64,000 nucleotides of DNA from Chania multitudinisentens RB-25 (GCF_000520015.2 NZ_CP007044.2:2294001-2358000), one strand, 5' to 3'. Numbered from the stretch's first letter, positions 51,561 to 59,882 are shown. Notes: generated from the sequence alone by a model not told the origin. Numbers and translations are program-made.

Positions 51561-52343
51561 CTAACTCTGAGTCCGATATTGTACCGGGCTCAGAGCGCCA
51601 AGTTTCATCTTTATCCTGTCATGATTGTAGTAATGAATATAGCTGTGTATTTCCCTTGTTAAATCAGTTATATCAACAAACTGTTTTCCATGAAAGCACT
51701 CTGTTTTCAGTATCCCAAAGAAATTTTCAATTACCGCGTTGTCCAGACAATTTCCTTTTCGGGACATACTTTGAGTAATTCCATTTTTTTTAAGATTTTC
51801 TTGAAATGGTATCATCTGATACTGCCAGCCTTGATCTGAGTGAAGGATCGGCTTTTCGCAAGTATTTAGTTTTTCAATGGCTTTGCCAAGCATCTTATCA
51901 ACCATTTTCAAATTTGGGATATCACCCAATTCATAGGAGATTATTTCACTGTTATATAGGTCAAGAATGGGAGATAAATATAGTTTTTTCCCATTGATAT
52001 TGAATTCTGTGACATCAGTTACCCATTTCTGGTTGGGAGCTGAAGCCTGGAAACAGCGCTGGATATGGTTCGGAACACCTTTTCCATGTACTCCTTTGTA
52101 GGACTGGTATTTTTTCCTTCTAACAAATGAAGCGATATTGAGCTCGTGCATCAATCGTTGGATCGTCTTATGATTTATCCAATAGCCTAATTTACGGGCT
52201 GTTGCGGTAATTCTACGATACCCGTACCTACCTTTATGTTTATGAAATATATCTAAAATAATCTTCTTTTCTTCCGTGTAAGGCTGAGGCCTTTCACTAA
52301 TTTGTAGTTGATAATAGAACGTACTTCTCGGTAACCCAACCAC
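51561..52343 (-). CDS. IS3-family transposase OrfB (DDE integrase core)
   Basis: Catalytic part of the transposase. Seen: an HTH_21-like region (HKGRYGYRRITATARKLG), then the rve integrase core with DDE residues in VTDVTEF, LHSDQGWQY and NAVIENFFGILKTE, and a C-terminal YNHDRIKMKLGALSPVQYR. It is normally made as an OrfAB fusion by -1 frameshifting near 52400, where orfA reads AAG AAA AAG; the -1 frame then continues KAKIVNELRPYHALRLL into this frame. Listed from the first internal ATG. Confidence 0.93.
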   Translation of the reverse strand: MVGLPRSTFYYQLQISERPQPYTEEKKIILDIFHKHKGRYGYRRITATARKLGYWINHKTIQRLMHELNIASFVRRKKYQSYKGVHGKGVPNHIQRCFQASAPNQKWVTDVTEFNINGKKLYLSPILDLYNSEIISYELGDIPNLKMVDKMLGKAIEKLNTCEKPILHSDQGWQYQMIPFQENLKKNGITQSMSRKGNCLDNAVIENFFGILKTECFHGKQFVDITDLTREIHSYIHYYNHDRIKMKLGALSPVQYRTQS

Positions 52344-52384
52344 CAGAAGTAATAAGCGTAGTGCATGATATGGCCTTAATTCAT

Positions 52385-52909
52385 TTACGATTTTTGCTTT
52401 TTCTTTTGCATCAATTCGTTTTCTTGCTGAATTAAGGCCTGTAATTTTTTTAGGTAAGCATTCTCTGCGCGAAGATATTCCAGTTCTTCCTGTTCGGAAC
52501 TGAAGGATGACGATTGTGTGCTTGGCAGTTTGGGTGTGATTTTGATGGTTTTTATCATCGGCGGTCGCTCCTTTCGGTTTCCTTGCAATGCATCTATCCC
52601 GCCACTGTTATACAACTTTTCCCACTTTGAAGCAGTAGGTGGAGCAATTTTATACTTGGCAGCAACCTGTCGCGATGATAGATGATTCTCCCACATATCA
52701 AGAACAATAGCCTCCTTCGAGGCGGCAGAAAAACGATGATACGACGTCTCAAAACCATCATGGCCATGAGCCTTATAAACCTCAGCCCACTTACGGACAG
52801 TACCATGATCGATCTTGAATCTCTTTGCCGTCAAGTCTGCTCCCTCGATTCGTGAAAGGTAGTGCTTAGCGACTTGCACCTTGAATTTTACGGAATATTT
52901 TCTTCGCAT
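52385..52909 (-). CDS. IS3-family OrfA (HTH protein)
   Basis: DNA-binding subunit of the IS150-group element, 174 residues. Seen: N-terminal helix-turn-helix (KRFKIDHGTVRKWAEVYKA) and a second, insertion-type HTH (SSRQVAAKYKIAPPTASKW), then a leucine-zipper region (EELEYLRAENAYLKKLQAL) typical of IS3 OrfA proteins, and a Lys/Gln-rich end at the frameshift site. ATG 52909; a GTG at 52921 is in frame. Confidence 0.93.
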   Translation of the reverse strand: MRRKYSVKFKVQVAKHYLSRIEGADLTAKRFKIDHGTVRKWAEVYKAHGHDGFETSYHRFSAASKEAIVLDMWENHLSSRQVAAKYKIAPPTASKWEKLYNSGGIDALQGNRKERPPMIKTIKITPKLPSTQSSSFSSEQEELEYLRAENAYLKKLQALIQQENELMQKKKQKS

Positions 52910-52975
52910 GAAAATCTGCACCCTGTGGATTTATTGTCCAACTTTAAGGGTGCAGTTCAAAATCCCGGCTCTTTG

Positions 52976-53302
52976 TCAGTCATAGAGCCAGCGGCCAGCC
53001 TTGGCGGACTCAGCAAACATTCTGACCGTAAGCGGTTCCTTGGATTGCTTTACTGGTTTTTTTGTAAACCAATCTCGGAAAAACCATGGTATTTCCCACG
53101 GGAAATAATTCTCAATATTTAACGATGAAACGTCAATATTAAACTTTTCTGAGTATTTATCTATTGCAAGCGCCAGATCTTCAACTTCTGCGTATTCTTG
53201 CAGGATAACATCTAGATCAAGCGGAATAATTTTCAATCGTAAAGATGTAACTACAGGTAATTCTTTACGAAAGAAGTTTAATATATCTTCGTTTATCACC
53301 AT
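52976..53302 (-). CDS. DUF1493 family (acyl-carrier-protein-like) protein
   Basis: Small cytosolic protein of 108 residues. Seen: an acyl-carrier-like helical start (DILNFFRKELPVV), the segment LDLDVILQEYAEVEDLALAID, and the DUF1493 hallmark (FPWEIPWFFRDWF). The phosphopantetheine DSL motif is not present. Its ATG overlaps the stop of the upstream partner frame (ATGGTGA), so it was made as a coupled pair. Its partner is now broken (53296-53742). Function unknown; such pairs may be toxin/immunity-like, which is inference. Confidence 0.75.
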   Translation of the reverse strand: MVINEDILNFFRKELPVVTSLRLKIIPLDLDVILQEYAEVEDLALAIDKYSEKFNIDVSSLNIENYFPWEIPWFFRDWFTKKPVKQSKEPLTVRMFAESAKAGRWLYD

Positions 53303-53742
53303 ATCTTATCGCTTCCTCTGGCTATCCGGTTGTAATTCACTGTGGCATTGAATGCGATTAATGTGACGCCCGATTCGATGATTGCCTACCCAAGCACAGG
53401 AACAGCACGCCCGACAAAGGCACCGAGATTATTCACAAATTTAGGTTTCAACCTTCTGATACTGGCATTGGTGAATGTTGGGAGGTGGAATGGTAATTCG
53501 ATGTTGAGATAACGGCGAGAAGCCACCGATGCTATAGACGTACCTTTAGTTGCACCAGCGAATTTTCCCTTTGTTGGGCGGATGGGTTGCCCAAGAATGA
53601 TGGAAGCAGCAGCCACAATATCAGATACCCCAAGTTGTTCATCTACAAAGTCAAGAAAAACCCAAAAGAATAATTCACCAGCTGACAGGTTGTAGCTCTC
53701 TTTATAAAAGTATGTTCCACCCAATTTTTCAACCGTATCCAT
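53296..53742 (-). pseudogene. Amber-interrupted partner of the DUF1493 gene
   Basis: Reading from ATG 53742 (AAGGAAAAGTG upstream) gives 118 residues up to TAG at 53386-53388; the same frame continues for 29 more codons (AIIESGV ... NYNRIARGSDKIW) to TGA at 53296-53298, overlapping the DUF1493 start. The residue at the stop follows VPVLG, where a TGG-to-TAG change would explain it. Seen: LSAGELFFWVFLDFVDEQLG, a conserved-looking SRRYLNIELPFHLP and GAFVGRAVPVLG. Family not named with certainty. Confidence 0.75.
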
Positions 53743-54100
53743 CACTTTTCCTTGTAGATTGGCTGGGATGTAACATAGCCAACCACACACAAGGTTTCAA
53801 TGCTTGCTGCATAGAAAAAAGATAATAATGGTCGGTCATGGAAATGACGTTGATTTTTTGCGGATGCACGCCAGAAATTTTTTCTAATAAAACCGAAAAG
53901 CATGATACATATCTGAATATAAACAGGGGAAAACGAAGGTATTCGAAGGTGCTTTTTTGGTGATTTTTATGTAATCGACTGTTTTTAATTTTTGCATGTA
54001 AAGGAATCGTATTCGGTCTTTTTTTAATCAAACGGTTATATTCATCATTCAGAAATTATGCGAAATTTCTCCGAATTTCCATATCTGGCCTTTTTTGTTG
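53743..54100. other. AT-rich stretch without a supported gene
   Basis: 358 bp of low-GC sequence with long A- and T-runs. Minus-strand frames here (e.g. 53729-54031) overlap the pseudogene above and have no family signal. It probably is decayed phage or island DNA. Confidence 0.5.
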
Positions 54101-54187
54101 TCATAGCCAAGTGAACACTTTTTCGCGCACATCCAAGTGTTTTTCTGTCATTTCTTCTGACTTGTGGCCGGATAGTGAGGGAGTTTA
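54101..54187 (-). pseudogene. 3' fragment of a tyrosine recombinase (integrase)
   Basis: The minus strand reads LSGHKSEEMTEKHLDVREK and ends VFTWL before a TGA at 54101-54103. This matches the C-terminal box of phage/island integrases (GH-x3-MT-x2-Y). The catalytic Tyr position carries His here. Just upstream (54187) the frame is closed by TAA, so only about 25 codons remain. Confidence 0.6.
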
Positions 54188-54195
54188 CCGGGGTT

Positions 54196-54354
54196 ATGGG
54201 GGGTAATTTTGATGGCACGCGGGGTGATGCTGGAAACGGCATAGGAATTCCAGAGGAAACACCAGAATCTGAGCCGCTAGAAGTAACCGAACCGGGGATT
54301 AGCGAAGAATCCGTACTAGGTGAAATTGAACCAGAAGATGAGGCCAAAGAATAA
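54196..54354 (+). CDS. Short acidic ORF, unknown
   Basis: Not recognised. 52 residues: a Gly/Asn-rich start (MGGNFDGTRGDAGNGIG) and a Glu/Pro-rich acidic tail (PESEPLEV; EIEPEDEAKE). Its TAA overlaps the next ATG (TAATG), a coupling typical of phage operons. The upstream frame is open for about 27 more codons, so it may be the 3' end of a larger gene cut off by rearrangement near the integrase scrap. Confidence 0.45.
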   Translation: MGGNFDGTRGDAGNGIGIPEETPESEPLEVTEPGISEESVLGEIEPEDEAKE

Positions 54355-54503
54355 TGGTTATTGCCGGGATTTCTCCCAGCATTAATTTACCGAAAAAATT
54401 GATCCCACTCATCAAACCAACCTTGAACAACCTGGTGCATGCTGGCGCGACCGTAAGTGAAGAAGGGGAAATCATCTTGTTTGCGCATGTGTACCTGAAA
54501 TAA
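54354..54503 (+). CDS. Short coupled ORF, unknown
   Basis: Not recognised. 49 residues (MVIAGISPSINLPKKLIPLI ... FAHVYLK), no signal or membrane segment. Linked to the preceding frame by the TAATG overlap. It ends 34 bp before the IS481-family element. Likely a phage remnant gene. Confidence 0.4.
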   Translation: MVIAGISPSINLPKKLIPLIKPTLNNLVHAGATVSEEGEIILFAHVYLK

Positions 54504-54537
54504 TAATCCTTTTGCAGTGCCTCATATTTCATTATAT

Positions 54538-55738
54538 TGTATTAGCTCAGACCTGATCTGACAGTTACCGGTTATTTATACAGGTATCTGTCAGATTACA
54601 TCTGGCTTAAGTTTTTCTCAGCCCAGATGCGCTTTCCATCAAGTAATGTTTCCATTGGCGTTCTGCCACAGCACATTTTCCCCTGATGAGTTCGCTCATT
54701 ATTATAGTGAGCCAGCCATTCATCAAGATCCGATTGTAATGTATCGAGCTCACCATACAGCTTTTTACGGAACGTGACCTGATAAAACTCGTTCAGTATC
54801 GTTTTGTGGAACCGCTCGCAGATGCCGTTTGTCTGCGGTGACATCGCTTTGGTTTTCGTGTGGTCGATGTCATTTATCGCCAGGTAGAGCTGGTAATCAT
54901 GTTGCTCCACTTTGCCACAAAACTCTGTGCCTCTGTCGGTCAGTATTCTCAGCATTGGCAGTCCATGCGACTCGTAAAAGGGGAGCACACGGTCATTCAG
55001 CAGGTCAGCCGCAGTAATCGGGGTTTTGGTGACATACAGCTTGCAGTGAGCAACCTTCGAGTATGTATCAACAAAGGTCTGCTGATAGATACGCCCGACG
55101 CCTTTCAGATTGCCGACGTAGAACGTATCCTGTGAGCCCAGATAGCCGGGATGGGCGGTTTCGATTTCACCACATACCTGGTCATCACTGGCTTTACGCT
55201 CCAGTGCCACTATCTGTGCTTCAGTCAGTTCGATACCGTCATGGGCCACTTTTTCTTCCAGTGCTTTCAGCCGCTTTTTGAAGTTCTCAAGTGAGTGACG
55301 CAGCCAGACAGAACGGACGCCGCTTCCTGAGATAAAAACGCCTTGTTTACGCAGTTCATTACTGCTCCGGTGCTGACCATGCGCAGGGAACGCGATAGCG
55401 TAATCAACAACGGCCTGCTCAGTGGCATTATCAGTACGGTTTTTGATGTTGGAAGCACGTCGACTGCGGTTAATTAGTGCATCCACGCCACCTTCATCAG
55501 CCAACTCCCGATAACGGTAAAACGTATCGCGTGAGACGCCCATGATTTTACAGGCTTTTGACACGTTGCTAAGTTCTTCGGCCAGATTGAGCAAACCTGT
55601 TTTGTGTTTGATGACAGGATTGTTAGTATGAAGCATGAGAGTTACCTCGTGTTTTGTATAAGGATTCGACACCCATATCAAAACCGGTAACTCTCAACCT
55701 TTCAAGGTCATGTGTCAGATCAAGTCGCGACTAATACA
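54538..55738 (-). mobile_element. Complete IS481-family insertion sequence
   Basis: 1201 bp. Terminal inverted repeats of about 26 bp start TGTATTAG and end TGATCTGACA (54538-54563 and 55713-55738), with mismatches at five positions. A 7-bp target duplication ATTATAT flanks it (54531-54537 and 55739-55745). A second internal inverted repeat, GTTACCGGTT, lies just inside each end. Both ends and the transposase are intact. Confidence 0.93.
54596..55636 (-). CDS. IS481-family transposase
   Basis: DDE transposase of 346 residues. Seen: N-terminal HTH domain (EELSNVSKACKIMGVSRDTF with the helix-turn-helix), then the rve integrase core with the DDE residues: VDTYSKVAHCKL, ILTDRGTEFCG and TNGICERFHKTIL, and the C-terminal HYNNERTHQGKMCCGRTPME typical of IS481. 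ATG 55636 has GAGGTAACTC upstream; the frame extends to 55681. Confidence 0.95.
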   Translation of the reverse strand: MLHTNNPVIKHKTGLLNLAEELSNVSKACKIMGVSRDTFYRYRELADEGGVDALINRSRRASNIKNRTDNATEQAVVDYAIAFPAHGQHRSSNELRKQGVFISGSGVRSVWLRHSLENFKKRLKALEEKVAHDGIELTEAQIVALERKASDDQVCGEIETAHPGYLGSQDTFYVGNLKGVGRIYQQTFVDTYSKVAHCKLYVTKTPITAADLLNDRVLPFYESHGLPMLRILTDRGTEFCGKVEQHDYQLYLAINDIDHTKTKAMSPQTNGICERFHKTILNEFYQVTFRKKLYGELDTLQSDLDEWLAHYNNERTHQGKMCCGRTPMETLLDGKRIWAEKNLSQM

Positions 55739-55815
55739 ATTATATGTATTGTTTATGGTCAGACGATCCCAAAATATCTCGCTTGAGATCCCTAACCATG
55801 AGCCTCGGGCAGTAA

Positions 55816-56745
55816 TTATAAATTATCTTCTTTCACACCAGGTTCTATATCCTTGGCGCGAGCAATGTCCTCTTTCGCACCAGCCTCATCACCCGTTTCT
55901 TGTTTGAGCAATCCACGGACCAAGAACGCCTCTGCATAATCCATGCGGGATAGGGCGAGATCTAAATCCGCGAGTGCTTTTGGATACTGCTTCATTTTCC
56001 GATAGACGTTTCCTCGCTGGGTAAGGTACGTGATATTACTCGGCATGAGACGGATCGCTTCATCGTAATCAGCTACAGCGGATGTCAGTTCGCCCAGCCT
56101 TGAATAGCTCTGGGCCCGCATGGCGTATAGTTGAGCTCCTTTATAAACTGGCCCACCTTTGCCGGTGTCAATGAGCTGTGTGTAGACAGCAACAGCTTCG
56201 CGATAATTTTTTTCCTGATCATACAACCACGCAACTTTTAAATTATCCGAACCATCGTCATCTTGCGGGGCTAGCGTGGCGGCGATCTTATAATTTTCAA
56301 TTGCTTGTTTTGCATCCCGATTATAAAAATAGTCGCCCAGTAAACGATATGCGATGATTTCCTTCGGATTGATTTGTATTGCTGAACGATACAGTTCGAG
56401 CGCGAGAGGAGCGTATCGCGCTTTATCGGCGGCGGTTCCCCATGTTGTCATGCGATCATAGGCCAGACCTTTGTACGCGGTGGCCCAGGCGCGTAGGTGA
56501 TAGTCTTGTCCACTCACTTTTATCAGTTCAGAACAGGCGTCGATAGGGGCTTCCATCGGTGCACTAACCGAAAACTCACAGTTCTCCCTCAGAGTCGAAA
56601 TCGTTTCTTGTGATGCTGGTAATGTATCTTGTTCCTGCGACAATGGCGCTGATTGGAGCGTGTTACTGGCGAAAACAGTGGTGATCACACACCCTGCGAT
56701 ACCAGTAATGGTCGAAAACAGATATCGGGAGTGCTTACTTAACAT
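55816..56745 (-). CDS. Exported TPR-repeat protein
   Basis: Predicted periplasmic or membrane-tethered protein, 309 residues, family not named. Seen: an N-terminal hydrophobic signal (LFSTITGIAGCVITTVF), then at least six tetratricopeptide-like repeats from about residue 85 to 300 (ARYAPLALELYRSAIQINPKE; IAYRLLGDYFYNRDAKQAIE; LYAMRAQSYSRLG; DYDEAIRLMPSN; ALADLDLALSRM; LVRGLLKQETGDEAGA; each shown in part). TPR proteins act as protein-binding scaffolds. It stands alone between the IS481 element and a decayed dapF-like gene. Confidence 0.75.
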   Translation of the reverse strand: MLSKHSRYLFSTITGIAGCVITTVFASNTLQSAPLSQEQDTLPASQETISTLRENCEFSVSAPMEAPIDACSELIKVSGQDYHLRAWATAYKGLAYDRMTTWGTAADKARYAPLALELYRSAIQINPKEIIAYRLLGDYFYNRDAKQAIENYKIAATLAPQDDDGSDNLKVAWLYDQEKNYREAVAVYTQLIDTGKGGPVYKGAQLYAMRAQSYSRLGELTSAVADYDEAIRLMPSNITYLTQRGNVYRKMKQYPKALADLDLALSRMDYAEAFLVRGLLKQETGDEAGAKEDIARAKDIEPGVKEDNL

Positions 56746-56846
56746 TGGTTGAACCTCGCTTAAGTGTCAGCTGCGACATTTTATAACTCATTCGCATTTC
56801 TTAATTTGTTTGCCTGGCATGGCGCTAATCTACAGCAACTGGCGCA

Positions 56847-57128
56847 TTAATGGAGACTACTTTGTTGACCTATATCAAACCAGTAACGGACATAGATATG
56901 CAGACCGTTGCCACTCTTCTCTGATTCGGAATCATTGGGGGTGATGATGCACAATGTGGGAACATCAAAATCGTCGATATCGATAAATAACCCGTCAGAA
57001 CCAAGCCCGTAATGACGATCACAGATACGTTGTATTTGTTGATTGGTCAGACGATCCGCCACACTACGTCGGCATACCAGATAGTCATTACCGAGCCCAT
57101 GATAGCGGTGAAAAACAAGTTCGCTCAT
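56847..57128 (-). pseudogene. Truncated DapF-like (diaminopimelate epimerase family) gene
   Basis: 93 residues matching only the N-terminal half of the DapF fold: FHRYHGLGNDYLVC at the start, RICDRHYGLGSDGLFI, and a PNDSESEKSGNGLHIYVRYW segment, then a stop. The catalytic Cys of DapF (C-GNG) is replaced by Ser (SGNG), as also seen in some paralogs of the family. Full DapF is about 274 residues, so the second domain with its catalytic Cys is lost. ATG 57128; a longer in-frame extension to 57350 has no recognisable content. Confidence 0.6.
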
Positions 57129-57350
57129 TGGTATCTCACAAAGTGATTCTGATAAGAATTCAAAGATATCATCCCGCCAGAGCTGTGTTGCAGATTCATA
57201 GATAACGGAACTGGGGCTGAAACATCCATCAACGTTCAGTATCTGCAACGAAGTTTGTGAACGAGGTTTTATTGAGATCGATGGAAGAAGGTTCTCGACG
57301 TTGTGGGGACATGTCAAACCTACAGGTTGATGGGAATGGGCGATCAACAC

Positions 57351-57820
57351 AACTCAAAGCTTGCTGCTTGGCCGTCGTTACATTTTAGGTTTAGTCAAAA
57401 AGTGATTGAGTGATTGGCGTGTACCGGTGGAACTTGTTTGCAGGATACGGTTTCGTAACCTTGCGACTCAGAATCACTTTTTGTGGTCTGCAAAAAGTGC
57501 AGTGTTTAAACCATCATATATCGCCATCAACTCACCTGTTAGACCGCAGGACAGGCGATGTTTATGGAGTCAGTCCATATCAATGGGCCTAAAAGGTTCG
57601 GATTTAATTAGTTGGCTTCAGACTTCGCGGGACAAACTGAAGGCACAAAAAAGCCCGCATGGCTTCGCTGGGGGAGTCTGAATTGGTCATGTAATTCATT
57701 GAATTTACTTTGGTAACTGCTGGTTCAACTTTTCGCTGGTGCCTATTTAGGTGCCTAAAAGTTTTTTCACCCCTTTTTGAAGGGAAATAGAAGAGATATA
57801 GGGAAGAGGGCTAACATGAT
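57351..57820. other. Island junction without a confident gene
   Basis: 470 bp with no supported gene. A 91-codon plus-strand frame (57406-57681) shows no family signal. Near 57653-57680 the sequence AAAAAAGCCCGCATGG resembles the flank of a hairpin-type terminator, and near 57760 a T-run (AAGTTTTTTCACCCC) occurs. It lies between the dapF-like remnant and the CP4-type module and may hold an old attachment site. Confidence 0.4.
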
Positions 57821-58141
57821 TTAAGTGCTCAACAGCCCGGTAGCTCGTCTGGCTCTGAGAATATCGGTCGCGGTCAGAAATGGTGTCTGCTCCTGCCATG
57901 TAAACCCTTTGCGGTCAGTGCGAACCAGTTCATAGCGTTCCACCAGGAAATTTACCGCATCAGCAAGCGTTATTCCTGCTTCAATATGTTCCTGAATGGC
58001 CGCGTCGTTGTGGAATGGCGTGTCGTTAAGCGTCAGGCCGTAATGGTGATCCAGCAGATACGTTAAAAGTTGCTGCCAGACCTGTACGGGCGACAAGCGT
58101 GACGCAACCGGCACCGTGGCCGGTACAGATGAAATGTGCAT
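57821..58141 (-). CDS. cbtA: CbtA (YeeV) toxin, type IV toxin-antitoxin
   Basis: Cytoskeleton-targeting toxin that inhibits MreB and FtsZ polymerisation in E. coli. Seen: 106 residues; VWQQLLTYLLDHHYGLTLNDTPF, IQEHIEAGITLADAVNFLVE and DILRARRATGL (each quoted in part), collinear with YeeV as I recall it but about 15 residues shorter at the C-terminus. Pairs with the antitoxin gene 36 bp upstream. Confidence 0.93.
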   Translation of the reverse strand: MHISSVPATVPVASRLSPVQVWQQLLTYLLDHHYGLTLNDTPFHNDAAIQEHIEAGITLADAVNFLVERYELVRTDRKGFTWQEQTPFLTATDILRARRATGLLST

Positions 58142-58177
58142 GAGTTGAGTCCTAATAAAAGAAGAAGTGAGGAGGTG

Positions 58178-58501
58178 TCACTGGGTTGGATAAATCGAAA
58201 TGTAAACGTAGCCGCAGCTACCACGGGTATCAGCTATGCAGGTTAAACTCGCAAGCTGAATGGTCACCTGATGTTGCTGGTGTGGGTTTAGCTCACCGGA
58301 ATGCAGCATTTCTTCCAGCAGATCTATAAACAGCGGGAAAGCCTGATCCAGTTTCTGTAATTGCTCCGGGCTAAAGCTCCCCGTCAACCCAGCCCTGTCA
58401 GCCAGGTAATGCAGCCGGTTACCTTCCTGAACCAATCTTGTGCCAAATCGTGGGGTGATATCACTTTGTAACCCCCATTCATGAGGTGGTGTTAATGGCA
58501 T
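58178..58501 (-). CDS. cbeA: CbeA (YeeU) antitoxin
   Basis: Antitoxin that stabilises MreB/FtsZ filaments, so counteracting CbtA without binding it (type IV). Seen: 107 residues; WGLQSDITPRFGTRLVQEGN, RLHYLADRAGLTGSFS, LDQAFPLFIDLLEEML and SCGYVYISIYPT, matching YeeU as I recall it with a shorter N-terminus. The intervening YeeT-type (DUF987) gene found in CP4-44 between YeeS and YeeU is absent here (only 12 bp). Confidence 0.92.
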   Translation of the reverse strand: MPLTPPHEWGLQSDITPRFGTRLVQEGNRLHYLADRAGLTGSFSPEQLQKLDQAFPLFIDLLEEMLHSGELNPHQQHQVTIQLASLTCIADTRGSCGYVYISIYPTQ

Positions 58502-58513
58502 GAAAACCTCCGT

Positions 58514-58990
58514 TTAAAGCAAACCCTGCTCAGCAAAAGAAACCACTTCATTCCCAACCACAAGATGATCCAGCACTCGCACTTCGACCAGTGCCAACGC
58601 TTTTACGATCCGCTGAGTAACATGTTTGTCCTGCTGGCTGATTTCTGTCGTACCTGACGGATGGTTGTGCGCCAGAATTACTGCAGCGGCGTTGTGGCGC
58701 AGAGCCGCTTTCACCAGCTCACGAGGATGTACTTCGGTATGGCTGATAGAGCCCGTAAACAACGCTTCATGCCCCAACAGGCAATGCTGGTTATCAAAGT
58801 ACATCACGAGAAATACCTCCCGCTCTTGGCGAGCTAACTGTAATTGCACCCAGCTTTTAGCAAAACTGGTGGCAGTAAACTGTTCACCCGGTTGGCGCTG
58901 GTATTTCGCCAGCAGGCCCAAGGCTCGCCGGATAACACGCTGCTCGTTTGCAGGGAATACCGGAGATAGATATAGATGAAGTGCAGACAT
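58514..58990 (-). CDS. RadC-family JAB-domain protein (YeeS-like)
   Basis: Island-encoded RadC homolog, 158 residues. Seen: the RadC/JAMM metal motif AHNHPSG followed by a distant Asp (SQQDKHVTQRI), the VFLVMYFDNQHCLLGHEAL strand region and a C-terminal LDHLVVGNEVVSFAEQG. It lacks the N-terminal HhH of chromosomal RadC. Function of such island RadC proteins is not settled; possibly DNA-related. Typical companion of cbeA/cbtA in CP4-type islands. Confidence 0.9.
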   Translation of the reverse strand: MSALHLYLSPVFPANEQRVIRRALGLLAKYQRQPGEQFTATSFAKSWVQLQLARQEREVFLVMYFDNQHCLLGHEALFTGSISHTEVHPRELVKAALRHNAAAVILAHNHPSGTTEISQQDKHVTQRIVKALALVEVRVLDHLVVGNEVVSFAEQGLL

Positions 58991-59060
58991 ATCAGTTCCT
59001 TAAAATACAAAGCCCCGCCGGTTTATCGACAGGGCTTGAAGGGAGTGAGGGTAAAAAGAT

Positions 59061-59882
59061 TCATGAAGCAAGCTGCAGCATATTCTCGGCCATCACCCAC
59101 AGAGCGCGATTGAGCTTTACATCCCCGTCGATACCCTTGACGGCGCGGGTTTGAGCGCGTTTACCTTTCGTCGTTCGTCCCGACAGTCCGCCTTTAATCA
59201 GGTTCTCCTGAATGCGTTGGTAAGTGGTCCACAGGTCGTTACTCTCATCCTGCCAGCGGCGCGGGGAAAGGATCTGCGATTCCGTCACCGGCTGATGCTC
59301 TTCACCAAAGCGATAGGTTAATGCCGCTTTTGCCATTGCTAGTTGGGCCGGTGGCGGTAACAGCAGCGACTGCATGGCATCGCGCTTCTCTTCCACTCGG
59401 TCAAATATCCCCAGTACTTCGTAAGCCCCTTCAATGACTTTCTCCACCACATTGCCTTTATGCGGCACCCGCACCTCACCAAAACTCTCACCGCAAATCA
59501 GCCCATTTTGGCAAACCGATCTAAATAGCCCCGGTAGCATTTGGTATGAGCTGGAGCCATCATGGCTGTTAAGCAGAATAATTTCTGGCACCTGCTTGCC
59601 GGTGATTTGACCTTCGCGGCGCAGGCGCAGCATGTGCTTGGTGTGTTCACGCTTGCTCTGATCTCGGACGCGGGTCTGGCAGGCAAAGAACGGCTGGAAG
59701 CCTTCACGTTGCAGGTTATCGAGCAGGGTAATGGTCGGGATATAGGTGTACCGGTCACTGCGTGATTCATGCTTTTCCTCACTGAAGACACTCGGTACAT
59801 AATGTGCCAGTTCATCACGGGTTAGCGGGCGGTCACGGCGTACAATATTGACCGCACCAAAGCGGCTGGCTAATCGGGTCAT
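59061..59882 (-). CDS. DUF932 protein (YfjQ-like)
   Basis: Island protein of 273 residues with the DUF932 domain, as in E. coli YfjQ of CP4-57. Seen: VNIVRRDRPLTRDELAHY, YTYIPTITLLDNLQREGFQPF, the DUF932-type HKGNVVEKVIEGAYEVLG and C-terminal KLNRALWVMAENMLQLA. No signal peptide, no catalytic motif. Function unknown; the family is widespread in plasmids and islands. Confidence 0.88.
   Translation of the reverse strand: MTRLASRFGAVNIVRRDRPLTRDELAHYVPSVFSEEKHESRSDRYTYIPTITLLDNLQREGFQPFFACQTRVRDQSKREHTKHMLRLRREGQITGKQVPEIILLNSHDGSSSYQMLPGLFRSVCQNGLICGESFGEVRVPHKGNVVEKVIEGAYEVLGIFDRVEEKRDAMQSLLLPPPAQLAMAKAALTYRFGEEHQPVTESQILSPRRWQDESNDLWTTYQRIQENLIKGGLSGRTTKGKRAQTRAVKGIDGDVKLNRALWVMAENMLQLAS

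Larger units (their letters stand above)
51535..52959 (-). mobile_element. Complete IS3-family (IS150 group) insertion sequence
   Basis: 1425 bp. Terminal inverted repeats of 24 bp (21 of 24 matching) start TGAACTG and end AGTTGGAC at 51535-51558 and 52936-52959. A 4-bp direct target duplication AAAT flanks it (51531-51534 and 52960-52963). It contains orfA and orfB in overlapping frames. Both ends and genes look intact, so it is probably recent and may be active. Confidence 0.95.

Noticed and set aside
53729..54031. 100-codon minus-strand frame in the AT-rich stretch
   Set aside because: Overlaps the RBS and start of the amber-interrupted gene in another frame and has no recognisable domain.
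57406..57681. 91-codon plus-strand frame at the island junction
   Set aside because: No RBS, mixed composition, no family signal; it spans a hairpin-like region.
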